Source of the DNA: a virus
Virus record (IMG/VR): IMGVR_UViG_3300042455_001850
Coordinates: 124,001-188,000 of that record
Strand: one strand, 5' to 3'
DNA: 64,000 nt
A model generated the notes under the pieces. It was not told where the DNA came from and did not search any database. It saw only the letters and a program-made list of their open reading frames with translations. The position numbers and the translations under genes are program-made. The stretch's first letter is position 1; every line of letters starts with the position of its first letter. Shown here in pieces: positions 31,094 through 39,646 of this stretch.

Positions 31094-31226
31094 TGAGTGA
31101 TTAAACGGTCTCCCCAGGGTAACTAAAATGGGTTGAAGATAGTAGTAGAATTAGTTACATCCACTTTTCACCACAAAGTAGCTACGACCCCCTTGATGAT
31201 AGTACGTAATCATGGGGGTTTTTTTA
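31094..31226 (+). ncRNA. Small structured RNA with own promoter and terminator
   Basis: GTAACTA (31119-31125) pairs with TAGTTAC (31152-31158). Terminator CCCCCTTGATGAT / ATCATGGGGG (31188-31218) then seven T. About 130 nt, no ORF. Confidence 0.6.
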
Positions 31227-31235
31227 TGCCTATTA

Positions 31236-31244
31236 TATATTTAT
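31236..31244 (+). promoter_or_regulatory. NATATTTAT-type promoter
   Basis: TATATTTAT seven bases before ATG 31252. Confidence 0.5.
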
Positions 31245-31251
31245 AATAAAA

Positions 31252-31788
31252 ATGAAAAATATAATTAAAAAAATATTAAAGGAATCTGATTTAGATTGGA
31301 TTAAAGATATTTCTGATGAAGTACCTTCTTGGAGTAATAGAGTTAAATTACCTATCGAAGATTTAGTGTTTGATTACATGTTAGAAAATACTAATTTATT
31401 CAACGAATTATACAGAGAAGGGTATTATTCACCAACGGAAGAGTATAAATTAAGATTTACACCTGAAGAATGGGATGACTATGGGTTTGACCAATGGGAA
31501 AGTGGTGATTGGAAAGAAAATGGTGAATGGGATAATACACCTAACCTTACTGATTGGAGTATAATGGAACCACTTTTAAAGGATTGTTCTAAATGGGAAC
31601 ATATGTCACAAGAAAATGTAGATTGGGATTTAGATGCCCAATCTTTTACAGATAGACTTATTTGGCAAAGAAAAAGTGATGGTAGATATTTTGGTGCAAC
31701 TATTTATGGTACATCTTACGATGGTTGGGAAGGTAATGACGAATTTTTGAGGGAGATATTCCAAAAGAAAGTAACAATTTTTGTATAG
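31252..31788 (+). CDS. Propeptide protein with DWI module
   Basis: 178 residues. MKNIIKKILKESDLDWIKDI: propeptide ending L-K-E before Ser, followed at once by D-x-D-W-I and a Pro (ISDEVPS). The rest is acidic and Trp-rich (EEWDDYGFDQWESGDWKENG). One of the clearest examples of the two-part N terminus shared by late proteins here. Confidence 0.78.
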   Translation: MKNIIKKILKESDLDWIKDISDEVPSWSNRVKLPIEDLVFDYMLENTNLFNELYREGYYSPTEEYKLRFTPEEWDDYGFDQWESGDWKENGEWDNTPNLTDWSIMEPLLKDCSKWEHMSQENVDWDLDAQSFTDRLIWQRKSDGRYFGATIYGTSYDGWEGNDEFLREIFQKKVTIFV

Positions 31789-31792
31789 TATT

Positions 31793-32215
31793 ATGGATAA
31801 ATTTTTAAGAAAAATAATCAAAGAAGAACTTGACGATTCAATGGATTGGATTAAACAACATGCTTTCCATTTGGATTTAATGTCACAAAATAAAAGAAAG
31901 ATAGAATCATTATCAGAAGTTAAAAAAATATTATTTAATCCGGCTGTACAAACATTTAGTGAAAAGTTTAAGACTGTGGCATATTATTTAGAGGACATGA
32001 ATTACATGCCTGAAAATCTTATCTTTGATGAATATCTTTCTTATATAGAAATAAAAAGACACCCACAAGGTAAAGGTCTTTTTATTAAAAAGGGTAGATA
32101 TTTTGTTGGACCAACAGTAAGTGATGATGAACTTATTGAAATGAGTAAAGAAGTAGGTTCTTTTTGGTTTGAGGAATTTGTTGGCAGTTTTTTACCAAAT
32201 AGATTATATAGGTAA
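31793..32215 (+). CDS. Propeptide protein with DWI module
   Basis: 140 residues from ATG 31793, the start that gives MDKFLRKIIKEELDDSMDWI; an upstream in-frame ATG at 31781 adds four residues. I-K-E site then S-M-D-W-I. Small alpha/beta body ending SFLPNRLYR. Follows the previous propeptide gene closely, so one transcript. Confidence 0.72.
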   Translation: MDKFLRKIIKEELDDSMDWIKQHAFHLDLMSQNKRKIESLSEVKKILFNPAVQTFSEKFKTVAYYLEDMNYMPENLIFDEYLSYIEIKRHPQGKGLFIKKGRYFVGPTVSDDELIEMSKEVGSFWFEEFVGSFLPNRLYR

Positions 32216-32518
32216 TTTATTTTCACGAATCATTTTTTGAATGTAAGTTTTTAAATTACCGACTATTTCTTTGTAGTTAACTTCAGGAAATTCATTAGGG
32301 TATCTCTCGTTTAACGTTTCTTGTTCCCTTATATCATTACAACTATTATAGATATCACGAATCATTTCTAGATAAATTAATTCTTTATCATATACGTCTT
32401 CAACTTTTCTTTCCAATACTTGTCCTTCAAGTTCTTGACAATACTCAATTAGTTCTTCAACAGGCCCAAAACCCGTTAGATGTTCATTACCTTTGAATAT
32501 TTGTCTTATATTTTTCAT
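32204..32518 (-). CDS. Unrecognised helical protein
   Basis: 104 residues, helical, charged (ELIEYCQELEGQVLERKVED). CAAATATA at 32548-32555 is a TATATTTG promoter on the minus strand. Overlaps the converging gene by 12 bases. Confidence 0.65.
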   Translation of the reverse strand: MKNIRQIFKGNEHLTGFGPVEELIEYCQELEGQVLERKVEDVYDKELIYLEMIRDIYNSCNDIREQETLNERYPNEFPEVNYKEIVGNLKTYIQKMIRENKLPI

Positions 32519-32547
32519 CCTAAATAATTTTTATTGATTTTATACTA

Positions 32548-32574
32548 CAAATATACAAAAATTTATTATATTTG
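32548..32574. promoter_or_regulatory. Divergent host-like promoters
   Basis: TATATTTG on minus (32548-32555) and on plus (32567-32574), back to back, serving the genes at 32518 and 32598. Confidence 0.6.
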
Positions 32575-32597
32575 TAAGAACAATAAAAACAAAAGAT

Positions 32598-33074
32598 ATG
32601 GACTTCGTAAAAATACCTACAACATCAAAACCAACATTTCAATTTGTACCTGAAGCACAACTACGTGGACAACAACTACGTGATTTTGTTTTCGCTGGTA
32701 ACGCCCTATTCACTATCTTAAATAAAGACAGTGGTAACTACTTTACTTACAAGGTTAAAAAACATAAGGAGGATGATGTTTGGTTTGTACAGGTACTTAG
32801 TGGTCATGATTATGTTTTTATTGGGACTTGTTTTGAGGACAAAAAATTTAAGTACAGTGAAAAATCTGTATTAGGTTTGGACAATCAAAAAGTTAAAACA
32901 TTTGATTGGTTCTTGGAAAAATTCTTTAATGACCAAAACAAATTTTCACAAGTAGAGGTTTATCATCATGGTCGTTGTGGGCATTGTTATAAAACCTTGA
33001 CAACACCTGAGTCAATCAAGACAGGTATTGGACCTGTATGTAGTGGTAAAAAGTATAAGAAAGTGACTAGATAG
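32598..33074 (+). CDS. DUF6011-type zinc-ribbon protein
   Basis: 158 residues. The C-terminal segment GRCGHCYKTLTTPESIKTGI ending GPVCSGKK is the DUF6011 zinc ribbon (C-x-x-C ... S-x-x-x-G-I-G-P-x-C). The N-terminal 110 residues are beta-rich. Likely nucleic-acid binding. Terminator overlaps the stop codon. Confidence 0.8.
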   Translation: MDFVKIPTTSKPTFQFVPEAQLRGQQLRDFVFAGNALFTILNKDSGNYFTYKVKKHKEDDVWFVQVLSGHDYVFIGTCFEDKKFKYSEKSVLGLDNQKVKTFDWFLEKFFNDQNKFSQVEVYHHGRCGHCYKTLTTPESIKTGIGPVCSGKKYKKVTR

Positions 33075-33085
33075 TCACTTTTTTT
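33061..33085 (+). terminator. Terminator overlapping the DUF6011 stop
   Basis: AAGTGACT / AGTCACTT stem containing TAG, then seven T. Confidence 0.7.
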
Positions 33086-33106
33086 GTTTATTTAAAAAAT
33101 TATACC

Positions 33107-33114
33107 TATATTTG
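33107..33114 (+). promoter_or_regulatory. TATATTTG promoter
   Basis: 26 bases before ATG 33140. Confidence 0.6.
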
Positions 33115-33139
33115 TACCGTAATTTAAAAATAAAAGGTC

Positions 33140-33967
33140 ATGTCTAGGAAATTAGAAGAATTAAAAACTAAATACGGTGTATCTGAAAGGTCTGTTGCGT
33201 TAATTGGTAGAATGGACCCAACCACTAACCAAAAATATATTGAATGGTTATTCAAAGTTAGATATATTAGTCTTACTAATGGTAAGTATAGACTTAACCC
33301 TGATTTTCCAGCATCATTGGAAAACCCTGTTAAAGAATCTTTAATTTGGTTTGAAAGAAACTTAAATGGCAAAATCCCAACTGATTTTAGAGATATAAAC
33401 AAATTTAAAACTGTCAATGAATTTCTTTTAAAGGTACAAGAATTAAATATACCTTCTAGGTCTGAGGTTAAGAATGATGTAAGAGTTGTTTTTGAAGATG
33501 ATAATTGGAAAATTCTTGTTCCACTTAGTTTCGATTCTTCTAAACTATATGGTATGGGTACTAAGTGGTGTACAACTCAAAAAGGTTATTACGATAGCTA
33601 TATGAGGGAAGGTTTCTTATACTACATCATAGATAAAAGAATTAATAGAAAGTTTGGAGTTCCTATTAATAGCAATAAAGGTTTAACTGTTAATGTTAAT
33701 AGTTTTACATTTTATAACAATGAAGATGCTGGTTTAAATCTAGGTCAAATTAAACTTATCTATGGTGACAATTTTAACTTTGCCGCAGAAAAAGTTAAAG
33801 ACGACTTTGTTCAACAACTTAAGTTGAAGTTAAAAACAAGATTCATGACAGAATCAAAAGTATCTGTACAACGTGCAGTAGAAACTTTAAGGTCTGTAGA
33901 CTTAACTAACGATGAGGTTAATGAAGTATTAACCTCTGTATTAAAAACAATGGGTGTTATCAAATAA
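33140..33967 (+). CDS. WCT-motif family member C (no propeptide)
   Basis: 275 residues. Begins straight at the family block: MSRKLEELKTKYGVSERSVA, MDPTTNQKYIEWLFKV near 31-46, then FEDDNWKILVPLSFDSSKLY and GMGTKWCTTQKGYYDSYMRE near 135-154. Unlike A, B and D it lacks the basic L-x-E leader and has a TATATTTG promoter, so it may act in the infected cell instead of in the virion. Confidence 0.75.
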   Translation: MSRKLEELKTKYGVSERSVALIGRMDPTTNQKYIEWLFKVRYISLTNGKYRLNPDFPASLENPVKESLIWFERNLNGKIPTDFRDINKFKTVNEFLLKVQELNIPSRSEVKNDVRVVFEDDNWKILVPLSFDSSKLYGMGTKWCTTQKGYYDSYMREGFLYYIIDKRINRKFGVPINSNKGLTVNVNSFTFYNNEDAGLNLGQIKLIYGDNFNFAAEKVKDDFVQQLKLKLKTRFMTESKVSVQRAVETLRSVDLTNDEVNEVLTSVLKTMGVIK

Positions 33968-34001
33968 AAAAAAGGTGGGATATCCCACCTTTTTTTTATC
34001 T
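33966..34001. terminator. Bidirectional terminator
   Basis: AAGGTGGGATATCCCACCTT, an 8-10 bp palindrome between A and T runs. Confidence 0.85.
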
Positions 34002-35075
34002 ATAAATCTTCTTATTTGTTCCATCAGAGTACACCTCAAAAAAGAACCCTCGGTAATCTTTATCTACCACTTGACCTAACAAATTAACGTATTTAATAAC
34101 CACTTTCTTTGTTGTTCTGTTATCGATTGATATTGGTCCATATATTTTATATTCACCATTAAAATCTACTTGGGTGATTCTATAGTAATTTATTGTTTCT
34201 CTAAAATTGTTATCTAAAAAACTATACTCCATTACTTGGTTACTATTACCAGCTGCGGTTTTATTACCTATAACCGTACTTTCATTAAACTCACCTGTGG
34301 TAGAACATTCAATTAAATAATAATCTGAATTATGTTCGGAAGCGGTTTTCCATACTAGTAGGTTACCCTCCTCATGGTTTGTACCTTCAAAAGAAATCAT
34401 TTCTACTGGTAGTGGGAATATTTCTATCAATTCAATATTATCAATCCACCATTCCTCACCAGCTGAATTTACTCTACAAAAAATATCGATTGCTATTTGA
34501 GAAATTCCAGATGGGAGATTCAAAGTAACCGTAGACGGTCCCGTTGTAGTTGAACCTGCAGGAGCTTGATATATGTCACCTGTTGGAGCCAAAGAATTTG
34601 TATATGAACCATTTGCATTATGACTGATTACACCTGTTGCAGTGTATGGCCAAATTGCATTTGCATTTCCTGTAATTCTAAGCTCAGAAACATATGCGCC
34701 TCCATTTCTTGAAACTTGAACTTCAACTAAATCTGTAGCATCCAATCCACGTGTTAATGCCGTTGGACCTGTAAATGTTTGTGACGCTAAACGGAATTTT
34801 AATTGGTATGGATGTGATGTATTTAACCCTGTAATATTTGGTAATACATACCAAGCTTGTTCAACTCCAGAAGTTCCACTTCCAGCTCCATATATTACAG
34901 CACTCTGAGTAGGAGAAACTGATATATTTGTTGCCCACGTTGCTGTTGGTGCTCCAAACCAACCAGAAGTTGCGTAACCTGTTGACCATGTTTCCATGTA
35001 GTCATATTGAATAACAGTTTGACCATATGACAATGTACTTAATAATAAAAATAACGATAATAATAATTTTTTCAT
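33996..35075 (-). CDS. Secreted protein with type IX secretion sorting domain
   Basis: 359 residues from ATG 35075. Signal MKKLLLSLFLLLSTLSYGQ. Residues about 20-230 form a lectin- or jellyroll-like sandwich. Then LPVEMISFEGTNHEEGNLLV begins the Fn-like stretch with KTASEHNSDYYLIE, AAGNSNQ and YYRITQVDFNGEYK common before type IX sorting domains. The end, VKYVNLLGQVVDKDYRGFFF then EVYSDGTNKKIYR, matches a type A C-terminal sorting domain. Expected to reach the host cell surface by the host's type IX system. Confidence 0.82.
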   Translation of the reverse strand: MKKLLLSLFLLLSTLSYGQTVIQYDYMETWSTGYATSGWFGAPTATWATNISVSPTQSAVIYGAGSGTSGVEQAWYVLPNITGLNTSHPYQLKFRLASQTFTGPTALTRGLDATDLVEVQVSRNGGAYVSELRITGNANAIWPYTATGVISHNANGSYTNSLAPTGDIYQAPAGSTTTGPSTVTLNLPSGISQIAIDIFCRVNSAGEEWWIDNIELIEIFPLPVEMISFEGTNHEEGNLLVWKTASEHNSDYYLIECSTTGEFNESTVIGNKTAAGNSNQVMEYSFLDNNFRETINYYRITQVDFNGEYKIYGPISIDNRTTKKVVIKYVNLLGQVVDKDYRGFFFEVYSDGTNKKIYR

Positions 35076-35183
35076 AATGTATTTATTTATAATTATCTTA
35101 ATATAAGAATTGTGTTTATTATTGTACATAAATTTTTAATAAAAAATAAATGATGAATGCTTTTTTAATTAGAAATAAGTTAT

Positions 35184-35191
35184 TATATTTG
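35184..35191 (+). promoter_or_regulatory. TATATTTG promoter
   Basis: 32 bases before ATG 35224. Confidence 0.6.
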
Positions 35192-35223
35192 TATCATTAA
35201 TCATTTAAAAAACAAAAAACATT

Positions 35224-35466
35224 ATGGCAAAATCAGGAGGTAAAGGACGTTACATTACAAAAGTGGGTTTTTATGACATCTACGCAAAAGATTCATTTAA
35301 AAAAGCCCAAGGACGAGGTGAGAAAATGGAAGTTAGTTCAACAGAGTATTGTTTGTACCACTCCAAAAAATTGGTTGAAAAAGGTCTTAAAACAAAAGAC
35401 TTGGCTATAGTTAAAGCTAAAGAACTTTTGGGTGAATCGTTTCGTGAAGTTTACAACATTAAGTAA
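35224..35466 (+). CDS. Unrecognised small basic protein
   Basis: 80 residues, basic, Gly-rich start (MAKSGGKGRYITKVGFYDIY) then a helix-strand body. TAATG couples it to the next gene. Confidence 0.7.
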   Translation: MAKSGGKGRYITKVGFYDIYAKDSFKKAQGRGEKMEVSSTEYCLYHSKKLVEKGLKTKDLAIVKAKELLGESFREVYNIK

Positions 35467-36947
35467 TGAATAGAAAAGAATTAATAAAGTTTTTGAACAG
35501 TGGGAAGACCTATAACAAGGTCTTGGAAATCATCAATCACAAACTCCATTCAGATGGGGCTGGGGTTGATGATTACCCCATGCATTACTTCATGGCAGGT
35601 GGTGCAGTAGCAAATACTATCTACTATCTTTTAAACAAAGAAAAGTTTGAGGAACCAATTATTAACGACGTTGACTTATTCTTTTTTGACAACGTTTTAA
35701 GTTACGATTGGTCATACAACACCAATGACCCGAATTTATTTATACATGCCACTTTGGATAATGTGGCCGGTGTGGATGGTTATGGTAGAACTTGGGTTGG
35801 TCCTAGTGGTGAGACAATGCGAATGTTTAGTAGTGAACGTTTTGGTATAATTAATAAGGTTTCTATTAGTGTTAGTACTATTAAAAAATCAATTCAAGGT
35901 TTTAATGAAACTGAATATTATAAAACTCTCTTAACAGTTTTTGATTTGAATTGTTGTATGGCTGGTTTAGATAGGGTTAACGGTAATATCGTTTATACTG
36001 AAGATTTTTTAGATTTCTTAGAATCTAATATGATTGAAGTTACAAATGTTTCACAACCTCTACAAACATCAGTAAGACTTAAAAACAAATCTGTACAATT
36101 GGGGGTAGACATGTCAAACTTTGATTGTGAAATGAATTTAATTAAACACTCATTTACAATTAAAAAAATTCATTCTATTGGTCCTGAATGGATGGAAAAA
36201 GTGAAGAATAATAGAGAGTTTGTTTTAGAACATTTTGATTTTAATGTGGAGATAAACTCAAACCAAGAAGTTTTTAATTACACGGTTAATAGTTTTGAGT
36301 TAGAAAAATATTATAATAATTTTTATATACACCATAACACTAAACTAATCTCTTTTTGGAATTTATTTGTTAGAAAGAAAAATGAGGAGGCTTTTAATAA
36401 AGTTTTAACATTTTACAATAAAATTTATAGTTCAGTTACTGGTGGTAAAAATATTCAGAATCAAAAAAGTATAACTTACGAACATAATCTTAGTAATATC
36501 TACAAAGAAACTGTTTTTGGTGGTTTTGATTTTATTAGTATTTTAAATATGAGTCCAAGTTATTTTGACTGTGATTTTATTGTAGAAGATTTAGAACAAA
36601 TACATAGTTTTAATAACTATCTAGCACAAGAAACATTTTCTGATGGTTCAATTTTTGTGACTAAAAATGTTAAAGAACAACTTAAAATGATAGAATATAT
36701 CACAAAAAAATTCGTTGACAAATACGGTGTTTTTAAAAGAGATTTATTGGTAAAATTAATTTTCAGGTCTAGAAAAAATAGTGAACATAATCTTGCTGTT
36801 TTAGATTATGAAAAAAAAGTTAGTATTTTTAATAAGTTGATTAGTGGGATATGGATTAAATCTTATAACAAATTTGGTACTACTGATTCTTTAAGACATA
36901 AATTTTTGCCAATTAAAAAACTAAATTTAATTGAATTTGAGTGGTAA
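35466..36947 (+). CDS. Nucleotidyltransferase-like large protein
   Basis: 493 residues. YFMAGGAVANTIYYLL near 40-56 (G-G) and IINDVDLFFFDN near 65-76 (D-x-D) resemble the nucleotidyltransferase start; LNCCMAGLDR and a long helical, aromatic-rich C-terminal part follow. No tRNA-CCA or polymerase features are seen. The similarity to the protein at 19700 is at motif level only. Substrate unknown. Confidence 0.6.
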   Translation: MNRKELIKFLNSGKTYNKVLEIINHKLHSDGAGVDDYPMHYFMAGGAVANTIYYLLNKEKFEEPIINDVDLFFFDNVLSYDWSYNTNDPNLFIHATLDNVAGVDGYGRTWVGPSGETMRMFSSERFGIINKVSISVSTIKKSIQGFNETEYYKTLLTVFDLNCCMAGLDRVNGNIVYTEDFLDFLESNMIEVTNVSQPLQTSVRLKNKSVQLGVDMSNFDCEMNLIKHSFTIKKIHSIGPEWMEKVKNNREFVLEHFDFNVEINSNQEVFNYTVNSFELEKYYNNFYIHHNTKLISFWNLFVRKKNEEAFNKVLTFYNKIYSSVTGGKNIQNQKSITYEHNLSNIYKETVFGGFDFISILNMSPSYFDCDFIVEDLEQIHSFNNYLAQETFSDGSIFVTKNVKEQLKMIEYITKKFVDKYGVFKRDLLVKLIFRSRKNSEHNLAVLDYEKKVSIFNKLISGIWIKSYNKFGTTDSLRHKFLPIKKLNLIEFEW

Positions 36948-36979
36948 AAGAGGGTTTTAAAATCCTCTTTTTATTTTTA
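36947..36979 (+). terminator. Terminator
   Basis: AAGAGG / CCTCTT stem around GTTTTAAAAT, then TTTATTTTT. Confidence 0.6.
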
Positions 36980-36981
36980 AG

Positions 36982-36990
36982 CATATTTAT
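36982..36990 (+). promoter_or_regulatory. NATATTTAT-type promoter
   Basis: CATATTTAT four bases before ATG 36995. Confidence 0.5.
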
Positions 36991-36994
36991 TATT

Positions 36995-38359
36995 ATGAAT
37001 ATTAAACAAACTACAACACTTATATTAGAGAAGGTTGAAAACCTTTTATTGGAAGGTAGACTTGAGGATGTTAAAGCTAAATACCCACAACCAATGTGGG
37101 GCCAAATTGATAGATTAGCTGATATAGACCCTTCAGGAAACCAAAAGTATTTGGATTGGTTGTCCAAAAATATGTTAAGAAAAACCATCAAATGGTTTAA
37201 AGATAACGCCAGTAGTGCTGGAAGTTGGCATGGGTGGGACATTACCCAAGTTCCTGACACAGCCGAAGACTCAAGATGGAATAGCATCCGTAATTTAACT
37301 AGGGAAATGCAATCACTTGGTAATGAAGATTTGTTAAAAGTTACTGATGATATTGAGTATTTCCATAAAAACCCATCAAAATACGAAAAAAAGGATATAA
37401 ATCAGTTTGGTAATTTAAAAGAACTTGAGGACGCGTCAAATGAGGCAAAATTAAAACTTTCAAGAAAAGAACAAAAAGAGACTGGTGTTGATAAGGTTTA
37501 TGAAGATGATGATTTCTTAATTTTGATGCCTAAAACACATAAGGCTTCATGTAGATACGGTTCTAACACTAGATGGTGTGTTACTATGAGAGGTTATACT
37601 GGTTATTACGAAAATTATTTTACACAAGGTCCTATATTCTTTTTAATGGATAAAAGAAGATTAGCTCCAACAAGTAGTATGGACACACCAAACTATTATA
37701 AAATAGCAATGCATTACCGTCCTTTTCGTGGTGGTTTAAGTAGGGGTTATAATAGAGCTTTAGAGAAAACAAGAGAATTGGGTAGGGAAGAGTTTATTAA
37801 CCAAGGTAGTGTCAGTAATTCTGTGATAGACTATTGGAATGTTGCTGATGAGAACAAACCAGAAAAAACAGTTTTAAAATATTTAGGTGGACCTGGTAGA
37901 GGCCAAGCAAAAAAGGGTACTGAAGCATTAGCTAAATTAAAAGAGGTAATGGAGAAGTACACTAAACAAGCTTTAGCTGATTATTATGATTCTTTGGGGG
38001 ATTCTTCTGAATCACTTGAAACTATTAGACAGTTAAAATTAAAACTATCAGAATTAAGGAATAAAAGAAATATTGTAGATAATAAATTAGATAGAGTAAA
38101 TACGGTTTATCGTTCTTTAAATAATTATAAAGAAAGGCTTGAATATGGTAGAGAAGAGGGTGATGATGATGAATATAATTGGGTTGTAGAACAACTTGAA
38201 AAATCTGAAAATTTTATTTCGTCCTATAGAACAAAAAGAGATGATATGGACCAACAATTAGGTGAATTAAATGAAAAAATAGAAAAACTACAGTTAGATT
38301 TAACTAGTAAAGAATTAGTATTCTATGACCCTGAAAAAAATGTATCTATAACTAGATAA
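36995..38359 (+). CDS. Propeptide protein, WCT-motif family member D
   Basis: 454 residues from ATG 36995. The leader MNIKQTTTLILEKVENLLLE ends in L-L-E before Gly, then GRLEDVKAKYPQ, DIDPSGNQKYLDWL, and VYEDDDFLILMPKTHKASCR with YGSNTRWCVTMRGYTGYYEN. The C-terminal 130 residues form a long coiled coil (LKLKLSELRNKRNIVDNKLD). The start block is nearly the same as member A, showing common descent. Confidence 0.78.
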   Translation: MNIKQTTTLILEKVENLLLEGRLEDVKAKYPQPMWGQIDRLADIDPSGNQKYLDWLSKNMLRKTIKWFKDNASSAGSWHGWDITQVPDTAEDSRWNSIRNLTREMQSLGNEDLLKVTDDIEYFHKNPSKYEKKDINQFGNLKELEDASNEAKLKLSRKEQKETGVDKVYEDDDFLILMPKTHKASCRYGSNTRWCVTMRGYTGYYENYFTQGPIFFLMDKRRLAPTSSMDTPNYYKIAMHYRPFRGGLSRGYNRALEKTRELGREEFINQGSVSNSVIDYWNVADENKPEKTVLKYLGGPGRGQAKKGTEALAKLKEVMEKYTKQALADYYDSLGDSSESLETIRQLKLKLSELRNKRNIVDNKLDRVNTVYRSLNNYKERLEYGREEGDDDEYNWVVEQLEKSENFISSYRTKRDDMDQQLGELNEKIEKLQLDLTSKELVFYDPEKNVSITR

Positions 38360-38370
38360 AAAATTTATAT

Positions 38371-38556
38371 ATGATTATTATAGAAGTTGTTAAAGGCAAC
38401 ATTGAAAGAGCCCTTAAAGAGTATAAGGGTAAGGTTATAAAAACTCGTCAGATGTCACAATTAAATGATAGAAAAGAATTTGATAAGAAGTCTGTAAGAA
38501 AGAGAAGAGAAAAATCTAAAGGCGTTTATAAAGAGAAAAAAAGAAGGGAGGAATAA
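38371..38556 (+). CDS. rpsU: Ribosomal protein bS21 homologue
   Basis: 61 residues. MIIIEVVKGNIERALKEYKG then KVIKTRQMSQLNDRKEFDKK and SVRKRREKSKG follow the bS21 pattern (I-x-V-x-x-G-x-I-x-x-A-L-K-x-x-K, K-T, L-x-x-R-x-x-F-x-K-x-S-x-x-R-R) of Bacteroidota. bS21 sits near the 3' end of 16S rRNA at the anti-Shine-Dalgarno site and affects initiation. A phage copy could bias initiation towards phage mRNAs. Twelve bases after WCT member D. Confidence 0.88.
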   Translation: MIIIEVVKGNIERALKEYKGKVIKTRQMSQLNDRKEFDKKSVRKRREKSKGVYKEKKRREE

Positions 38557-38574
38557 TTTCCTCCCTTTTTTATT
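38543..38574. terminator. Bidirectional terminator
   Basis: GGGAGGAA / TTTCCTCCC around TAAT with flanking A and T runs; overlaps the bS21 end. Confidence 0.8.
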
Positions 38575-39496
38575 GAATTCTAATCATCCAAACTAATTTG
38601 TTATTGTTTATACCAAACAAATCGGTAAAGCTAACTGAGTTAATTTGACCATCACTAACAAACGTATTTGGTACCATCCCACTGTAATCACCACCGATAG
38701 TGTAGAATCCATAAAGGTTCAATGTAGACATGTTAGAACCCAAACCAGTAGTTACATTATAACTTTTTGGTGTACCACTATTAATAGTGTATTGAGTGTT
38801 ATTCACGAAGTACAAAGTATCGTTAGGGTAGTTATTAGAAAAACCATCATAAAATTTAGTCACAACCCATTTAGTACCTACAATATCATTTTGTGTAGAA
38901 CTACCATTACCAAATACTCCTTGATAAACATAACCTGAGATAGCGTTTGGTTCACACCCGTTACAAACATTACCTTGTTTAACAAAAGTTAATGTAGTAA
39001 AGATTTTATAGTTAACACCACCACTAGATAAATAATCTTCATTAAGTTTAACAGTCATTGCAGTATTGTTGATGTTGATTATAATCAAAGGTCTGGAAGA
39101 ACCATTCTCTAACCCAATAACTGAGATAGCATCACCTGAGTGTGTAAAATTATAGAAGTTAGAACTATTCAAAATAAAATCAGTAGTAGTAAATCTCCAA
39201 GTAGTAACACCTTTAACAATGTCATCAAAAGGTACAGCAGAACCGTTGAAAGGGTCTAGGCTACTTTGATTTTGTCCTGAACCAAAATGGTCATAAAGAG
39301 TTTTACTACCGTTATCAAGATTTTGGACATACAATCTACCTGATGCCAAAGTCCAATCAATATCCATAAAATTATAGATAGTATCGTTAGTAACGATTGT
39401 GTTGTTAGGCTTTTCAATCACCTCTTTCTTACAAGAAAAAGATAATAAAATTATTGATGCCAAAAAAATGTTTGTGATAACTGTTGAAATTTTCAT
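38570..39496 (-). CDS. Lipoprotein, beta-rich
   Basis: 308 residues from ATG 39496. Signal MKISTVITNIFLASIILLSF then SCKKE lipobox. The mature protein is rich in Asn, Thr and Gly with repeated beta patterns (two related halves around WRFTTTDFIL and TKWVVTKFYDG) like lipocalin-type Bacteroidota lipoproteins. CAAATATA at 39525-39532 is a TATATTTG promoter on the minus strand. Envelope-located; role unknown. Confidence 0.78.
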   Translation of the reverse strand: MKISTVITNIFLASIILLSFSCKKEVIEKPNNTIVTNDTIYNFMDIDWTLASGRLYVQNLDNGSKTLYDHFGSGQNQSSLDPFNGSAVPFDDIVKGVTTWRFTTTDFILNSSNFYNFTHSGDAISVIGLENGSSRPLIIININNTAMTVKLNEDYLSSGGVNYKIFTTLTFVKQGNVCNGCEPNAISGYVYQGVFGNGSSTQNDIVGTKWVVTKFYDGFSNNYPNDTLYFVNNTQYTINSGTPKSYNVTTGLGSNMSTLNLYGFYTIGGDYSGMVPNTFVSDGQINSVSFTDLFGINNNKLVWMIRIQ

Positions 39497-39524
39497 GTAT
39501 AAAGTGTTTTTGTGTTTTGTCTTA

Positions 39525-39532
39525 CAAATATA
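39525..39532 (-). promoter_or_regulatory. TATATTTG promoter (minus)
   Basis: 28 bases before the lipoprotein start. Confidence 0.55.
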
Positions 39533-39646
39533 AATATAAAAGTCAATAGAAACAAATCTTTTTAGATATTTATTTGTAAACAACCCCAACGATGAAAACT
39601 TCTACTCATTGTATAAAACAACAAATTTTAACGGATAAAAAACGCT

